Shown piece after piece: positions 1 through 11,989 of a stretch of 64,000 bases of DNA. The notes below the pieces were generated by a model. The model had not been told where the DNA came from. It did not search any database and worked only from the letters and a program-made list of their open reading frames with translations. Location: the NCBI GenBank assembly GCA_963970005.1, contig CAXAMN010004091.1, positions 201,758 to 265,757 on the forward strand. Reading direction: 5' to 3'. Position 1 is the first letter of the stretch; the number at the start of each line of letters is the position of its first letter. The DNA comes from Durusdinium trenchii. Its lineage: Eukaryota; Sar; Dinophyceae; Suessiales; Symbiodiniaceae. A program made the position numbers and the translations under genes.

Positions 1-3000
1 GAGTGCCGTTCATCTAGGCGTAGTATTTAGTTTGGTGTATACCCTCGAAGTCTTTCTGTTTTTCATTATTTCCTACAGCTTTCTCCCAGTCTTGATCACA
101 AAAAATCATATCCATGAAAGGCAAACAGTGGCTCCCTTCAACAGGTGGGGTCATTTCTCAAGCGTGCCACTTCATGTCCCGCACGCTGCGGTCCCAGATC
201 ATATGGCATACCGCCTCCAAATCAAACGTTGCAAAACCTTGCATTTCCCGCTGTTTTTGCATGTTTTCTCCCACCACCGCCCCCCTCCAAACGCAGCTCG
301 TGATGCTGGGACATGCAATTGGGCTACTGTTGTCACTGGAAGAGCGTTCGGTGCCCCGCGCAGGAAAGTGTGCCCTGCACCGCAACGAATGGGAGGTTGA
401 CGAGACCGGGCAGCTTGGAACCCTTCTGGAGCAGCGAACTGGAAGTACAAGTGGCCCTGAAAATTGACAGAATTTCACTTGATATCCTTCACGTTTATGG
501 TTCGACGCTAGGTCTCCTCTCCTCGTTCTGTGTGTGTTTTAGTGAAACTACTCTCCAGATTGTTTTGCATCGAGTCTTTTCTAGGGATAGGTGTCACTTC
601 AGTCGCACTTCGGGTCCTTCCGTGCAGTGTCAGATGCTGGGGTATGTTTGTTTTGTTTGGCCTTGGTGCGTTGTGAGTGCCCTGGCCCGGCAAGAGAGAG
701 TCGTATAGAGATATAATATATACAGTTTGTTTGCCGATTGGTTTTCGATTGCTGCATAACTATTCTCGTGTGGCTACCTAAGGTTTGGGTCATTGAAGCG
801 GGGTCACATCTTTTTGACATGGCATAACATTTATGATGTAGGTCGAATTCATGCCCCATCATTCATATGCAAAAGATACTGATGGTCTGGGATTGGGATG
901 GGCTATGCCAAGTCCATTTCATCAAATGTAGGTTTGGCCCTGGACTTACCATTTGGAATCAAATTTGTCCTGGTTCAACGGCTCACCACGTGCACTGTAG
1001 ACTTCTAGAATCCTTCTTCCAGAACTTTCACAGTCCCACTCGATCCATTTCCAAGCATTTCAATATTTTGTTTCCTATGGAATTGCATCATTCTATCCCC
1101 TAGATGACGAAATGAAAACCAGGACCAGGCCAGCATCACTGACCAGAGACTGTCGCCCAATCACCGATTCCCCACCTGCTGTTTATCAGCAACCACCTAG
1201 TCTGACTTGCGGTGTGCGACCCACGCCCCGGCGCCGGAGCCTCTTCGGTGAGGTCTTTAACACCCACATCCACTGGGTCGTGCTCGGTCGATGACACCCC
1301 CGACGGTGCCAAGTTCAGCAGAGTGAGACCGGACAGTCGTGAAGCAAGTAAGTGAGAGTGTGGCATTGGCACGTGACATGGGGCGAAAGAATGGGTGATG
1401 CTGTATGTGTGCAGTGTGTTACTTTCTACTTTTGCTCAGCTGCCCAACTTTTTCAACGAATCTTGAGTGGTCTATGTTTCCCAAGTCCAGATTAGACTAG
1501 CAGACTAGCATCCACGTGGAAGAAGAACAGCATCTGAGCCGCCTGAGCCTGAGGCAGTCTCGCCGGCTGTTCTTGCATGTCTCCCACGAAGGCGCAGAGA
1601 GCCTAAGCGAGCGAGGGAGGGCGAGGTAGCGCCGGTGAAGCTCTTTAATTGTGTTGAGGGTTCATTTGCAGGCGCTGATCACTTTGAAGTTTCGCCTCCA
1701 TGCATGTTGTCCTATGGGTAATCAGTCATAGTTTGTTTGAATATGAAGGGATCACCAGTGCACCCTGCAAAAACAGGGAAGCAATGGCCCCCCCGAAAAT
1801 AGAGATGCCCTGCCAGAGGCCCGACCCTTTTTGGTTTGGCGGTGTGACACCCCCCCCTTAGATCTCAAAATGCGCGCGTAAGTACATGCAACGTCTGTAA
1901 ACCGCGTGGGCAGGTGATTTGCGCAGAGGGCTTCACCTGCCTCAGCACCAGGCGAGGCCTCGTGCTGATGATGCATGATTCAATCAAGTCGTGTGGGTAA
2001 ATGTACTGTAATGGGGAGTGAGATCATAACTGAGAGGAGGCCCAGGCGTTTGCTGGAGTCATGAATTATGGAGGAAAGCATTCTGGTTATGCCCGTGCGT
2101 TTGGTGGGGTTTTTGAGTCCTGGAGGTGTCAACTCGCACTTTTCTGTGTGTTGGAGCTGACCCAACAGCAAAACTGGATCATTCTTTTTTCGGACATTCT
2201 ATAATATTCTATATAATTGCATTCGCAAGGGGGATTGGGGGGATCCTGGATAAACAAGTCTTGAATGTTACGTAGCACGGCACAGCATTGGTGTCGATGC
2301 ACAGGGAGAACAATCAGCAGGCGGGTGAGTGTGTTTGACAACATGGTTCGAATCCAGTCATGTTATTGTCGAGAGATGTCAGGGGTAGACTTTGCACTAC
2401 ATAAGTTTCCCTATCTATCCAGTGGCCAGGAGCGTGTTTAGTACCTCAATTGAGTAGGTGCCTACTTATTTGAGTAGTAGGGGGAAACAATTCTCAAAGC
2501 AAAGCCATTCTGCCTCATCAGCTCCTGAGGCCCACGTCGCGGGCCTACCCGCCACCGCCGGCCTACCCACCACCGCCCTGCCCTCCGCCAGCCTGCCGCC
2601 AGCTTGAAGCCTCCAACCTGTGGCTTGGACTGGACCATTCAGCAGGGCCGGAGTCCCTCAATCCTCAAATCTATGATGTGGGGTTGGGGAAAACTCTGAT
2701 ATTTACAGCTAAGATTCCGCAACTGGAGAGTTTGAGACATGTGTATAGTGGCATTGCTACCACTGTCTTTCAAGGAGCAATACCACACATTACAACCACC
2801 CCACCTTCCTGGGTGCACAAAGTGCGCACTGTGAGTTGCAATGGGCTCATTGCAATGAACCGCATGAGAAACATTGCGTCAGTGCATCCATTTGGAAATT
2901 CCCCATGTGCCCATTTGTGCGTTTTGAGCAGGGTCATGCTTGCGATTTCGCTAGCTGCTCCAAAAAGGCATTCTGTGCAATCAGTTGGATGTGCAGCGCC

Positions 3001-4178
3001 GAAAGCTCCCGAGCATTGGCCCATCAACCTTTGCAGATTGGGGCCATGCTATAGTCTCCCAACATCCTGAGAACGACTCCCTGGGTCCAAATGAGAAGAT
3101 TCGGACCCGCCCAGCCTGATAGGGTTTGTACAGCATGAGCTGTGCAGCAGCACTTTGGCTCACGCTGAGTGAGCCTTCTGAGCCTGCCACAGCTCATGCC
3201 ATGGTGTTCCTTTGCAAATGGTTGATGCATGACATGCCCTGCCTTGCTTTTATGGTCATTTGTGCAACTAATGCCGGTTGAAACACATGTAGGCAGGACC
3301 GAAGTGCTTCCTTGTGCTTTCTTTCCACCTCCGATGACAGACCCACTGGTAGGAGAAAAGGCGTGCACACAATTTGAACAAACATAAGTGATTTTAAATA
3401 ACCAGTTTCCCTACTGCAGCTGCAGGAAAAAACATTGTGAACACAGTCGCGCAAGCACCTGCAGGTTGTGCGCGCCAGCCCGACTGCATCACGCGGATGT
3501 GCGTAGATGGAACATGTTTCTTCTCTCATGCCAAATCTGCTTGTGTGGGCTGGCAACCGCTCGCTTTCATCTCAGGCTTTGTGCAGTGATCGTGTAACTG
3601 TGCAAAGGAATGCAAGCTGCAAGCTAGGTGCCGTTTCAGCAAGGCACCTGTGATACTGGGTGGGCTTTTGTCAATCAGCCAATTTGCAGCCATTTCTTCC
3701 ACGATGACCCAAAAATATCAAAGCTGCAGGACTGCAGAAACAGGAAGACATTCCGTTCTGTGCGGGTTTTCGGATTTTCTATTCCAAACGGTTGTCTCGT
3801 TTGCCCTGCTTTTCTCAGCGATCGCCAGGAGATGAGGAATAAAACCCAGGAGAAGGGTTTCTGTTTTCTATCCTCGCAACTCTACTGCATTTTCATACGG
3901 TTTCGCGCGCAATGTTTGTGGATAAGTTGGCAACGCTCTTTTCGCAGCACCTCGAAGGGTCCGGGTTGGAGTGGCCTTGCCCTGCTGACATTTATCCCCC
4001 TTACCTTCCACGGTCTTTCTTGCAGGCACAGTCCCTTCCTCAGGCCAGTGAGGTGAGCGGCGGTGCGGCAATCTATGCTGGCACCAACGCAGCCCATCCG
4101 AACAATATACACCGGTGCAAGGTTTGCGAAGCACAGAATCAACCGCTGCCAGGAGGATCATCTTGCCTGCAATTGCAT
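1..4178. other. Region without a supported gene
   Basis: Balanced-composition DNA with only short open frames on both strands. None shows a domain, a convincing splice pair or a clear bias. A minus-strand frame at 158-478 and Cys-rich frames on both strands around 2770-3050 are exon-like in length but have no other support. The segment ends at an N gap, so its link to the AT-rich island is a scaffold join and is not read directly. Confidence 0.5.
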
Positions 4179-4188
4179 NNNNNNNNNN
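4179..4188. other. Assembly gap (10 N)
   Basis: Ten N bases separate ordinary-composition sequence from the AT-rich island. The same fixed length occurs at 27401 and 41038, so it is a placeholder of unknown true size. Confidence 0.95.
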
Positions 4189-5802
4189 AAAATTATCTAA
4201 GGAATATTATTTATATATTAATAATTATATATATAATGAATATATATATACAATATAAATATTTAAATATCCCTTAAACATATTGAAATATTTAAGCATA
4301 TAATTTATTTAAATTTTATAAAAAATAATTTTTTAAATGATATTTTGAATTTGTTTTGCGAAGCAAATATTGACGCGTCCGGATTTAATAATTGATTATT
4401 TAATATATATATATATTATTTTTTCGAATTGATTTCTTAATATAAATTTCTTCTCCTATTATTAGATAGGATAGCGGGAAAAGAAGAGAATGCGAAAGGC
4501 AATCGATATAATGATTTATGCTTAGAGGCGACCTATTATAAATATATATTTATATGCATTCTCAATATTTAAATATATATTCTCGATATATTTAAAAAAA
4601 TCTTAAAGAAAACACATTTGCCTTATGATTTAAATTATCGATAAACATTTATTCGAACCATTATAGGATTTAAATTATTTTAAAATTGTAAAAGATTTAT
4701 GAAAATTTTCCCCAAGAAAAAAATGTGTTTTATAAAACAAATTCTAAATATGTATCTCCTCGCATAATACTTTTTATAATTAGAATTTCATATATATTCT
4801 TTCTGAATATTTAATTATTCTAAAATTTCAAGAGGGCTTTAACTATTTTAAAATTATAAGAGGCTTAAAAACGTTCTCCAAAAGAAAGGATTAAATATCC
4901 ATATTTTATTATTTATTTTTTTTTTTTAAATTGATGAAATTCGCTTATTGATGTATCGTAATATGTATTATAGGCTTCGATTTTATATAGAATAATATAT
5001 ATATATATTTTTTTCTAATATATATCGCTCGCGCCCGCGTGGCGACGCTTATTGTGGAGAAGGCATTTTTGTGCGTGGTCGGCGCGTATACGCGCACACA
5101 TGGTATTTTATTGCTCGAATTGAAATGCTATTTCTTCTTTATTGATCTTGATGTCATTTTCTATTTGCTATGAAATATGTGCCTTCTTGCATATATTAAA
5201 TATATACCACTATTTTATAGTAATTTATAACAAAATATAACGTATCGCATTTTTAAATCATTTTTTTAAATATAAAAATTATTCCAAAGCCGCCCGGCTT
5301 GCTTTTCTGCTCCTTCTATCGTTATATATGTCTCCCCGCGCCCGCGGCGTCGTTGATTCGCAACCTGTCGATTATGTGTCTTGTGCCACAACGCTCGCTA
5401 GACAAAAAGACATTCGTCTGGCGGCTGCTGGCTTTCGTCCCCCCTTCTCAGATATTGATATATATATATATGTATATTTTTTTTTGAATTGAAAGATGGA
5501 ATTGGTTATATTTCGGACGTTTGAATTTATTGAAATATTTTTAAGATATATTATATTTTGATTAATTATATATTTATTTGATATTTTTATTTTGAATATA
5601 CTATTTTTTCGAAAAGATATTAATATATAATATAATATGGAAAGATAAATTAAATTTTTATTATATTTTATAATATTTATTGATTTTATAAACCTTTTAT
5701 TATATATTAATATTGAATTCATTGGCTAGATAAAAATTGCATTTGTTGTTGAAATTCATGACAATCCTGTCCCCCTAGAATCCTATACCATGAGACAAGG
5801 GA

Positions 5803-5886
5803 AGGTGTGGGCGGTCATTTGTCACCCCGGAAAGCCTTTTATTATCATAAAATTAAAAGGGTGTGGTAATTGACCGTCCTACACCT
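5803..5886. repeat. Imperfect inverted repeat in the AT-rich island
   Basis: The arm at 5803-5819 (aggtgtgggcggtcatt) is nearly the reverse complement of 5868-5886, separated by about 50 bp of AT-rich sequence. The surrounding 200 bp is unusually GC-rich for the island. It may be the end of a small mobile element or a structured RNA; no family was recognised. Confidence 0.4.
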
Positions 5887-7441
5887 GCCATGAAAATTAG
5901 ACTTGTTAATTCGATCCGCCGCTGACCTCAGAGTGTTTTGTACGAAGGCCAACAAGCGCAAACTTTTGTCTGCCTGAAATATTTATTGATTTTTTAAAAC
6001 TATATTTCTTATATTTCAATTGGAATCTTGAGAAGATATTACTTATATTAATACACTATTTATTAAACATAACTTTTATTTATATATATAAATTTTTATT
6101 GTATATTTATGATATTAATATTACGAGAAGGCTTACTAACAGGCACGCACGCTTAATTCGGCTAGCACGCGTAATTCAGCCAAATACAACATTAAGATTT
6201 ATCTATTCTGAGATTATTTTTCTATACCCATTTCGAAATAATTAATTTGTTTTGAATTTTCTGACTTGCTCTCCCCACTATTCAACCACTAGGCAAAAAA
6301 ACGTGACGCCTATTCGACTCTTCCCAGGTCGATGGCAACATGAAAATATAATTGGTGATTCTGAGGTAAACCACAATATGGAAGAGATTCATATGCAAAT
6401 CAATCCCCAATAATTTATCCCCAATAATTTCTTCCAATTTTTACCCCAACAATCATACGCAATCATATATTGATATCCAATATCTATTCAGATATTCATA
6501 TATCATAACCAATCCATAATAAAAATTTCAATTTAACCTTTAACATTTGATTCGCCCGATTACTTATTTTTAAAAGCCAAGTTTGTTATCCAATTTTGAG
6601 CTTGGATGATGTTAATAACCTTTTCATCCCAGGTTAGATTCCAATATTGTTCATATTTTGGATTACATCTATTTAAACTAAATCGATTCATATATTTTCT
6701 CAAGCATATTTATAATTTCAATCATCTTGTGATATCATGCGCTACTTTGCATTGAATTGTCTTTGTCCAAGTAGCCAAAATTTTCTATCCATTGCCCACC
6801 ACTTGGCGACCTGGTTGGGGCCGATCGTTATGTGCAGAGAGCTGGAGGGGGAAAGCCGCCTGTCAAAATTCCGAAGCTTGCGACTAGTGTAGGAATTGGG
6901 CCCGATAACCCAAAAACATGGCATGGTTGCGCGCGAGAATTTATACGATTAATGTCAAGATTGCCACGCTACAATATCCTGTGCATTTCTCAAGGTTTTA
7001 GATCTTTTCAAAAATCATCAACAATTTATTTCATCCAAGACCATATTTCATTCATAAAATCATATAAATTTTGCGATGTTTATATTAGAGATTTTGAAAA
7101 TACAAAAAATATTTTTTAGTTTTGCAAAAATTAAACACCAAAATGATATTTAATATTGCATCAAATAAATACATGCGAAATTCTATTTTCACATATTATT
7201 GTTTATTTTCGAAAATTTAGAATATTCAATATCGGTTTTACGGCGATATAATTCAAAGTAATTGTTCGGCCATTACGATATAAAAGATATATCTAAGGAT
7301 TTACCCGGTAAATTTTTCATTAGGTATTTAATAACAATTCTTTGTTGTAATAGATATCAAATTAATTTTTAATATGTTCGATCACGAGCTCAAAATCCAA
7401 AAACATCCATAAATTCATTATTCCATATAAATCCCGAATTT

Positions 7442-7690
7442 CGGCTATCGAATCTTAGATCTCGCATTTCAAATCCCGAATCTCGCAACTCGGCTCGCGA
7501 ATCTCGGAGCTCGCATATATCGAATCTCGAATTTCGGCTCTCGCTTCTCGAATCTCAGATCTCGAATCGCGAATCTCGCATCTCGATTGTCGGCTCTCGC
7601 ATCTCGAATCTCGGATCTCGAATATCTGCTCTCGCATCTGGAATCTCGGATCTCATATTCAGACTCTCGGCTCTCGCATCTCGAATAACA
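7442..7690 (+). repeat. Heptamer satellite, left array
   Basis: About 35 imperfect copies of a 7-bp unit, TCTCGNA (tctcgca, tctcgaa, tctcgga). Because the unit length is not a multiple of 3, each frame reads as a 7-residue Arg/Glu/Ser-rich repeat; this is not a protein gene. Flanking sequence (about 7380-7440 and 7745-7820) also resembles the flanks of the right array at 12482-12835 in the same orientation. Confidence 0.85.
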
Positions 7691-7829
7691 TACAAAGATC
7701 ACATCATATTGGCTTTTAGGGACTTTAGCCGAAACATCAAAGGTGTCGAGATCATATGGATTGCTCCATAATCGCTCTTACCAGAATTCTTCCAACAGGC
7801 AGGAGTATAATCGCGACATCGCCAACGTT

Positions 7830-8690
7830 TGGAGGGTTGCTGTACGACATTGCTGCTTGGACATTTCCAAATTGGTGTACGGCCCTATTTACAACTATTT
7901 GCCCCCAAACCATATATTTTGGGGCAAAATAGTAAGTAGGACAGCCGCATAGCAAGCATGCCTGTGATATCGAATGAATATATTTCGAACATAGAAGAGG
8001 AAGAAACAGAACCTCTACAACGTGATGAAGATGATCAACGATTGAGAGCATCCACAAAGATGAGCCGCGAGATCCGTGAAATCCTTGTGAACAAGGGATA
8101 CGCAATCTTTCAACAGGCATCCATTACTGAAGAGATTTTAACAGGTATTCGCTATGGGAAGCAAGGTCACCGAGCAGCGCGTACAGGAATGGCGTCGGGG
8201 ACAGCTCAATACAATGATGCACCTATTCCCTCGGCAAGGACGTTGAATTGTTCGTTGATACATAGATGGGGACGGTGGAGGATTTTCTCCGAATCTATAC
8301 AACTATCCCCATCGTGCCCACAATCGGCGGCTGACTAATTGCAATATTCGAAAAACAAGCCACACCCCTAAGTCTGGATGAATTGATAATCTTGCTGATA
8401 ATTTCACGATCCTTGCAGAAATTGTTGCTAAAGATTGCTGCGCAGGTCGGAGCACTAAATATTGATTGAACATATTTTTTGTTGCAGCAAAAAATCGTAG
8501 ACCACTTCAATGGCTCTTTCTAAAAAAAATAAACGCACAATTTTTCTATATATATTTATGCGTTTTAATTATTACGTCGGCCTTTGCCCCGCTACCACTT
8601 TTCTCGTATTCCTTTTCCATTCTGAGAATCTTTTTCTCTCTTCCTCCATAATCCTCCGCTATTGGAAACAACGGATCAACTCTAACTTTT
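7830..8690 (+). repeat. Diverged inverted copy, left member
   Basis: This segment matches the reverse complement of about 10985-11960 with many substitutions and small indels. A 38-base stretch at 8047-8084 is identical to the complement of 11699-11736. A 126-codon frame opens at 7958 (MPVISNEYIS...), with ASTKMSREIREI in the identical block, but the sister copy breaks the frame, so coding is not supported. Likely an old transposon or gene remnant of unknown family. Confidence 0.6.
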
Positions 8691-10984
8691 TTATTTTATA
8701 GAACTGATCAAATAACAAAACTGAATATAACCAACTACCTCTTTATATTTACATTTATTGCTTTCTAATTCTACAATACTGCAATTATATTTAGATTTAT
8801 ACCGAACATTTATTTCATGATTATCTTTGTTTTATTCATATATTTATTGAAACACATGATTTTTCTTTTTATAAAATGCAATTTGTCAAATTATCTACAA
8901 ATTGCAAATTTGATAAATATTCGGTATTGAATTAGTTCCATTGAAAAAGAATAGAATTATTCCAATTTTTTTGAAATATATTTGGAGGCACGCATTTATA
9001 GCATTTTATTTCGATCTGCATTTCTACTATTAAATGATCGAATTAAAGAATGTTTCGTCGGCTTTGGGCATCTGAACATACAATTTTCCATATCGAATTT
9101 ATCAACCAATAACTAATCTGCGCATATCTTTCAATATCAAAAGGAAATCTATAATCAGAAGCATTTTTTCTTTGTAAATTATTCATTCATCTAATGACAT
9201 CGAAAATTTGATTATTTAGGATCTTGAGATGATGCATTTTATAAGAATCCAAGGAAAATACATCATTTTTCTCATTACATCATTAATTTAGATTAAATCT
9301 ATTTTTGAGATGAAATATATTCTATTGGAATTATCGTATATTTGTCTTCCTGATTTTATATTCAATATTTTTGATCAAGATCTGTCTCTTTGGAAGGCTG
9401 TATTCTTTCAAAAAGGCTTTGGCTACCTGTCTGGCTCGGTCCCGGAATCGCGCCCTTTGGAAATATCTCCATGCATAACGATGCTGTAATAAGAAATTCA
9501 AATCCTTGGCCATTTTGTGATAGACGGTTGCGGTTCCGAATCTGTTTAGTTAGCCTAGAGGGCACAATGTCGGGGTGCCTTCTTGAAGGCAAATATCTGT
9601 CATCAATTCTTGCGTAATTGTTCTCCCCAGGGGACTATATTAATAGGCAATTATTGATATATTGTTGTTGCCTCTTGCTTTTGCCATGTGTAAATTTGTT
9701 ATAATGTTGTTTTTTGATGGGGAAATATAATCATTCCTCCATCTGATTTTCTTAATTTTCTTCGAATCTGCCGATTGCAAAAACCATTGCATAGATATAA
9801 TCTTTTCCATAAAATATATTCAGAATGTTTATTTATTGTTCGCCACGTATCAGAGCAAAAGAATAAATCAAATCTACGAGGTCTTTTTCGCAAAAATTAT
9901 TATATCTCCTTGATCTTTACCAGGGAAAATTATAACAATTATTGGATATGGAAAATGATATATATAAATCTTTCGAGCCGCTGATATATCTTTGAATCTG
10001 GCAATGGAAGAATTGGAATTAATGAATATATATAAAAATTCTTGATTAATATAGAATCTTGATGTTTTTATTTCGCATTGTCTTGAATTTGTGCTTTGTA
10101 AAGAAATCAATCTATAATTCTGATCGAGTCCGAATAGTATATTTTCGTGATCAAGATTTGATGATTATCTTCTATTTATTATTTTTCTGTTGTCTTTCTA
10201 GGATATGATTTATGAATGAAATCTTATAATATTTCTAGATCATATATTTCATCGTCGGGTGAATTTATTAATTTGTAATGATAATATTTATTCCTTTTCG
10301 AAATGCATCAAAAGAAATGATTCCTATTGATTGAACTTATTCTATATTTTTTTCATTTATAGATTCAGCTGTTTTATCTCTTGAAGGAAAATGATTTTCT
10401 TAAGCAACATTTTAATTTGATGATTTTCTATAGATCTATATTATTCATTTGATCCTTTTATAATTCGTTATGATACAACAATATTTCATACAAGATTTAC
10501 GAAATAATTGGTTTTCTTAACCACATGAATTTTTTAAATATTGATAACTTTCTTTTTTTACAAATTCTATATTGATTTCGATATTCTTCTGTATTTTTTT
10601 CAATTGATGTAAATTTTAGATATTTGTATGTTTATTTGATTATTATTTTCTTTATCGTCTTTTTCCTTTCATCTATTTAAATTGATAATTGCATCTCTAA
10701 TTGTACTTAGGTTATATCGAATAAAAAGAAATAGATCGTTGAATATATCTAACGGATATCTAATATAGATTTTAATTTATATCAAATATATAGAATCATT
10801 AAATATATCTAATGAACGCCTAAATTAAATCACTTCATTAAATATTACACAGAATATTTATCATATTTAAAAACAACATTGTTTATGTTACTATTCATAA
10901 ATAAAAAATATTCCATCCAAAATTAAATATTTACCAATATGAATAGATTAATATAAATCATCGATAAAAATCGATAATTCCAAC

Positions 10985-11960
10985 ATCCAATATTAGAATT
11001 GACCCGCTGTTTCCAACAACGGGGGATGTCGGAGGAAGAGAATAGAAGATTCTCAGATTAGAAAAAGAACAAAGCAAAGGGGCAAAAGCCGATATAAGAA
11101 TATAGAATATTTAGAGAACAATAATGTTCGTGTTTCTTTTATATGCCTGCGGAATTAATAGGCTATATGGGTGGAAGAACCATTGCGGTGGTCCGCGCAA
11201 TGAAGATATATTCAACCAATATCTGGTATTCCGACCTACGCAGCAATCTTTAACAAGAATTTTTCAAATATCGTCCGATTATTAATAAGATCTGCGGAGG
11301 ATGACGCACTAGCAACCCATCCAAACCTAGGAGTGCGGCTTATTGCTGGAATATTGCGATTATTCTCGGGCAGCCGCCGATTGTCGGTACGATGGGGTAA
11401 TTGTATATAGATTCGGAAAAATCTCCATCGCCCCCATCTATGTATTAACGAATATTTCGGAAGTGCGGTCGAATAGGACTTTCATTGAAAATCCTTGTCG
11501 GGGGAATAGGAGATGATAAATCATTTTGTTGAGTTGTCCTCGGTTCCACTCCTGCACACTCTACTCGGTAAACCTACTTCCCATTGCGAATGCCTATTAG
11601 ATCCTAGTGCCTTAAAGAATTGCCATCCTCCGCGGCTTGTTGCAGACCAAATCTCTCCATTATTGGATGCCTGTTGTAATATTATGCGCCCCTTGTTCGG
11701 ATTTCACGGATCTCGCGGCTCATCTTTGTGGATGCTGTGGCTCATTGGTCATTTTTATCATACTATAAAGATTCTGCTTCTGCCTCTTCTATTTCCGAGG
11801 TATATTGGATATCGCAGGCATGCTTAGTACGCGGTTATCGCGACTGTACCCCATGATATATTGGCATCGGGACAAGTAGCTATAAACAGGGTTATATATC
11901 ATTTTGATATTACTTAATCAATAACGTCGTCCAATATCTTCTACAGAAACCTACAAATGT
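10985..11960 (-). repeat. Diverged inverted copy, right member
   Basis: Minus-strand counterpart of 7830-8690. Blocks align in order: the 38-base identity at 11699-11736, a shared cggcttttgcccc-like block near 11080, and ggaaacagcgggtcaattcta against ggaaacaacggatcaactcta near 11000. Frames are broken by indels, so it is scored as a relic. Confidence 0.6.
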
Positions 11961-11989
11961 TAGCGACGCCGCTTGAATCCAAAATCATT

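Noticed and set aside
2678-3070. Plus-strand frame with Cys/His residues
   Set aside because: Both strands are open over much of this stretch, spacing of Cys/His fits no known zinc motif, and no splice pair was seen.
7442-7690. Heptamer array as a telomere remnant
   Set aside because: The unit length matches plant-type telomeres, but TCTCGNA does not match TTTAGGG in any rotation or strand.
7455-7702. Arg/Glu/Ser-rich peptide on the minus strand
   Set aside because: A 7-bp satellite gives a 7-residue repeat in every frame; not coding.
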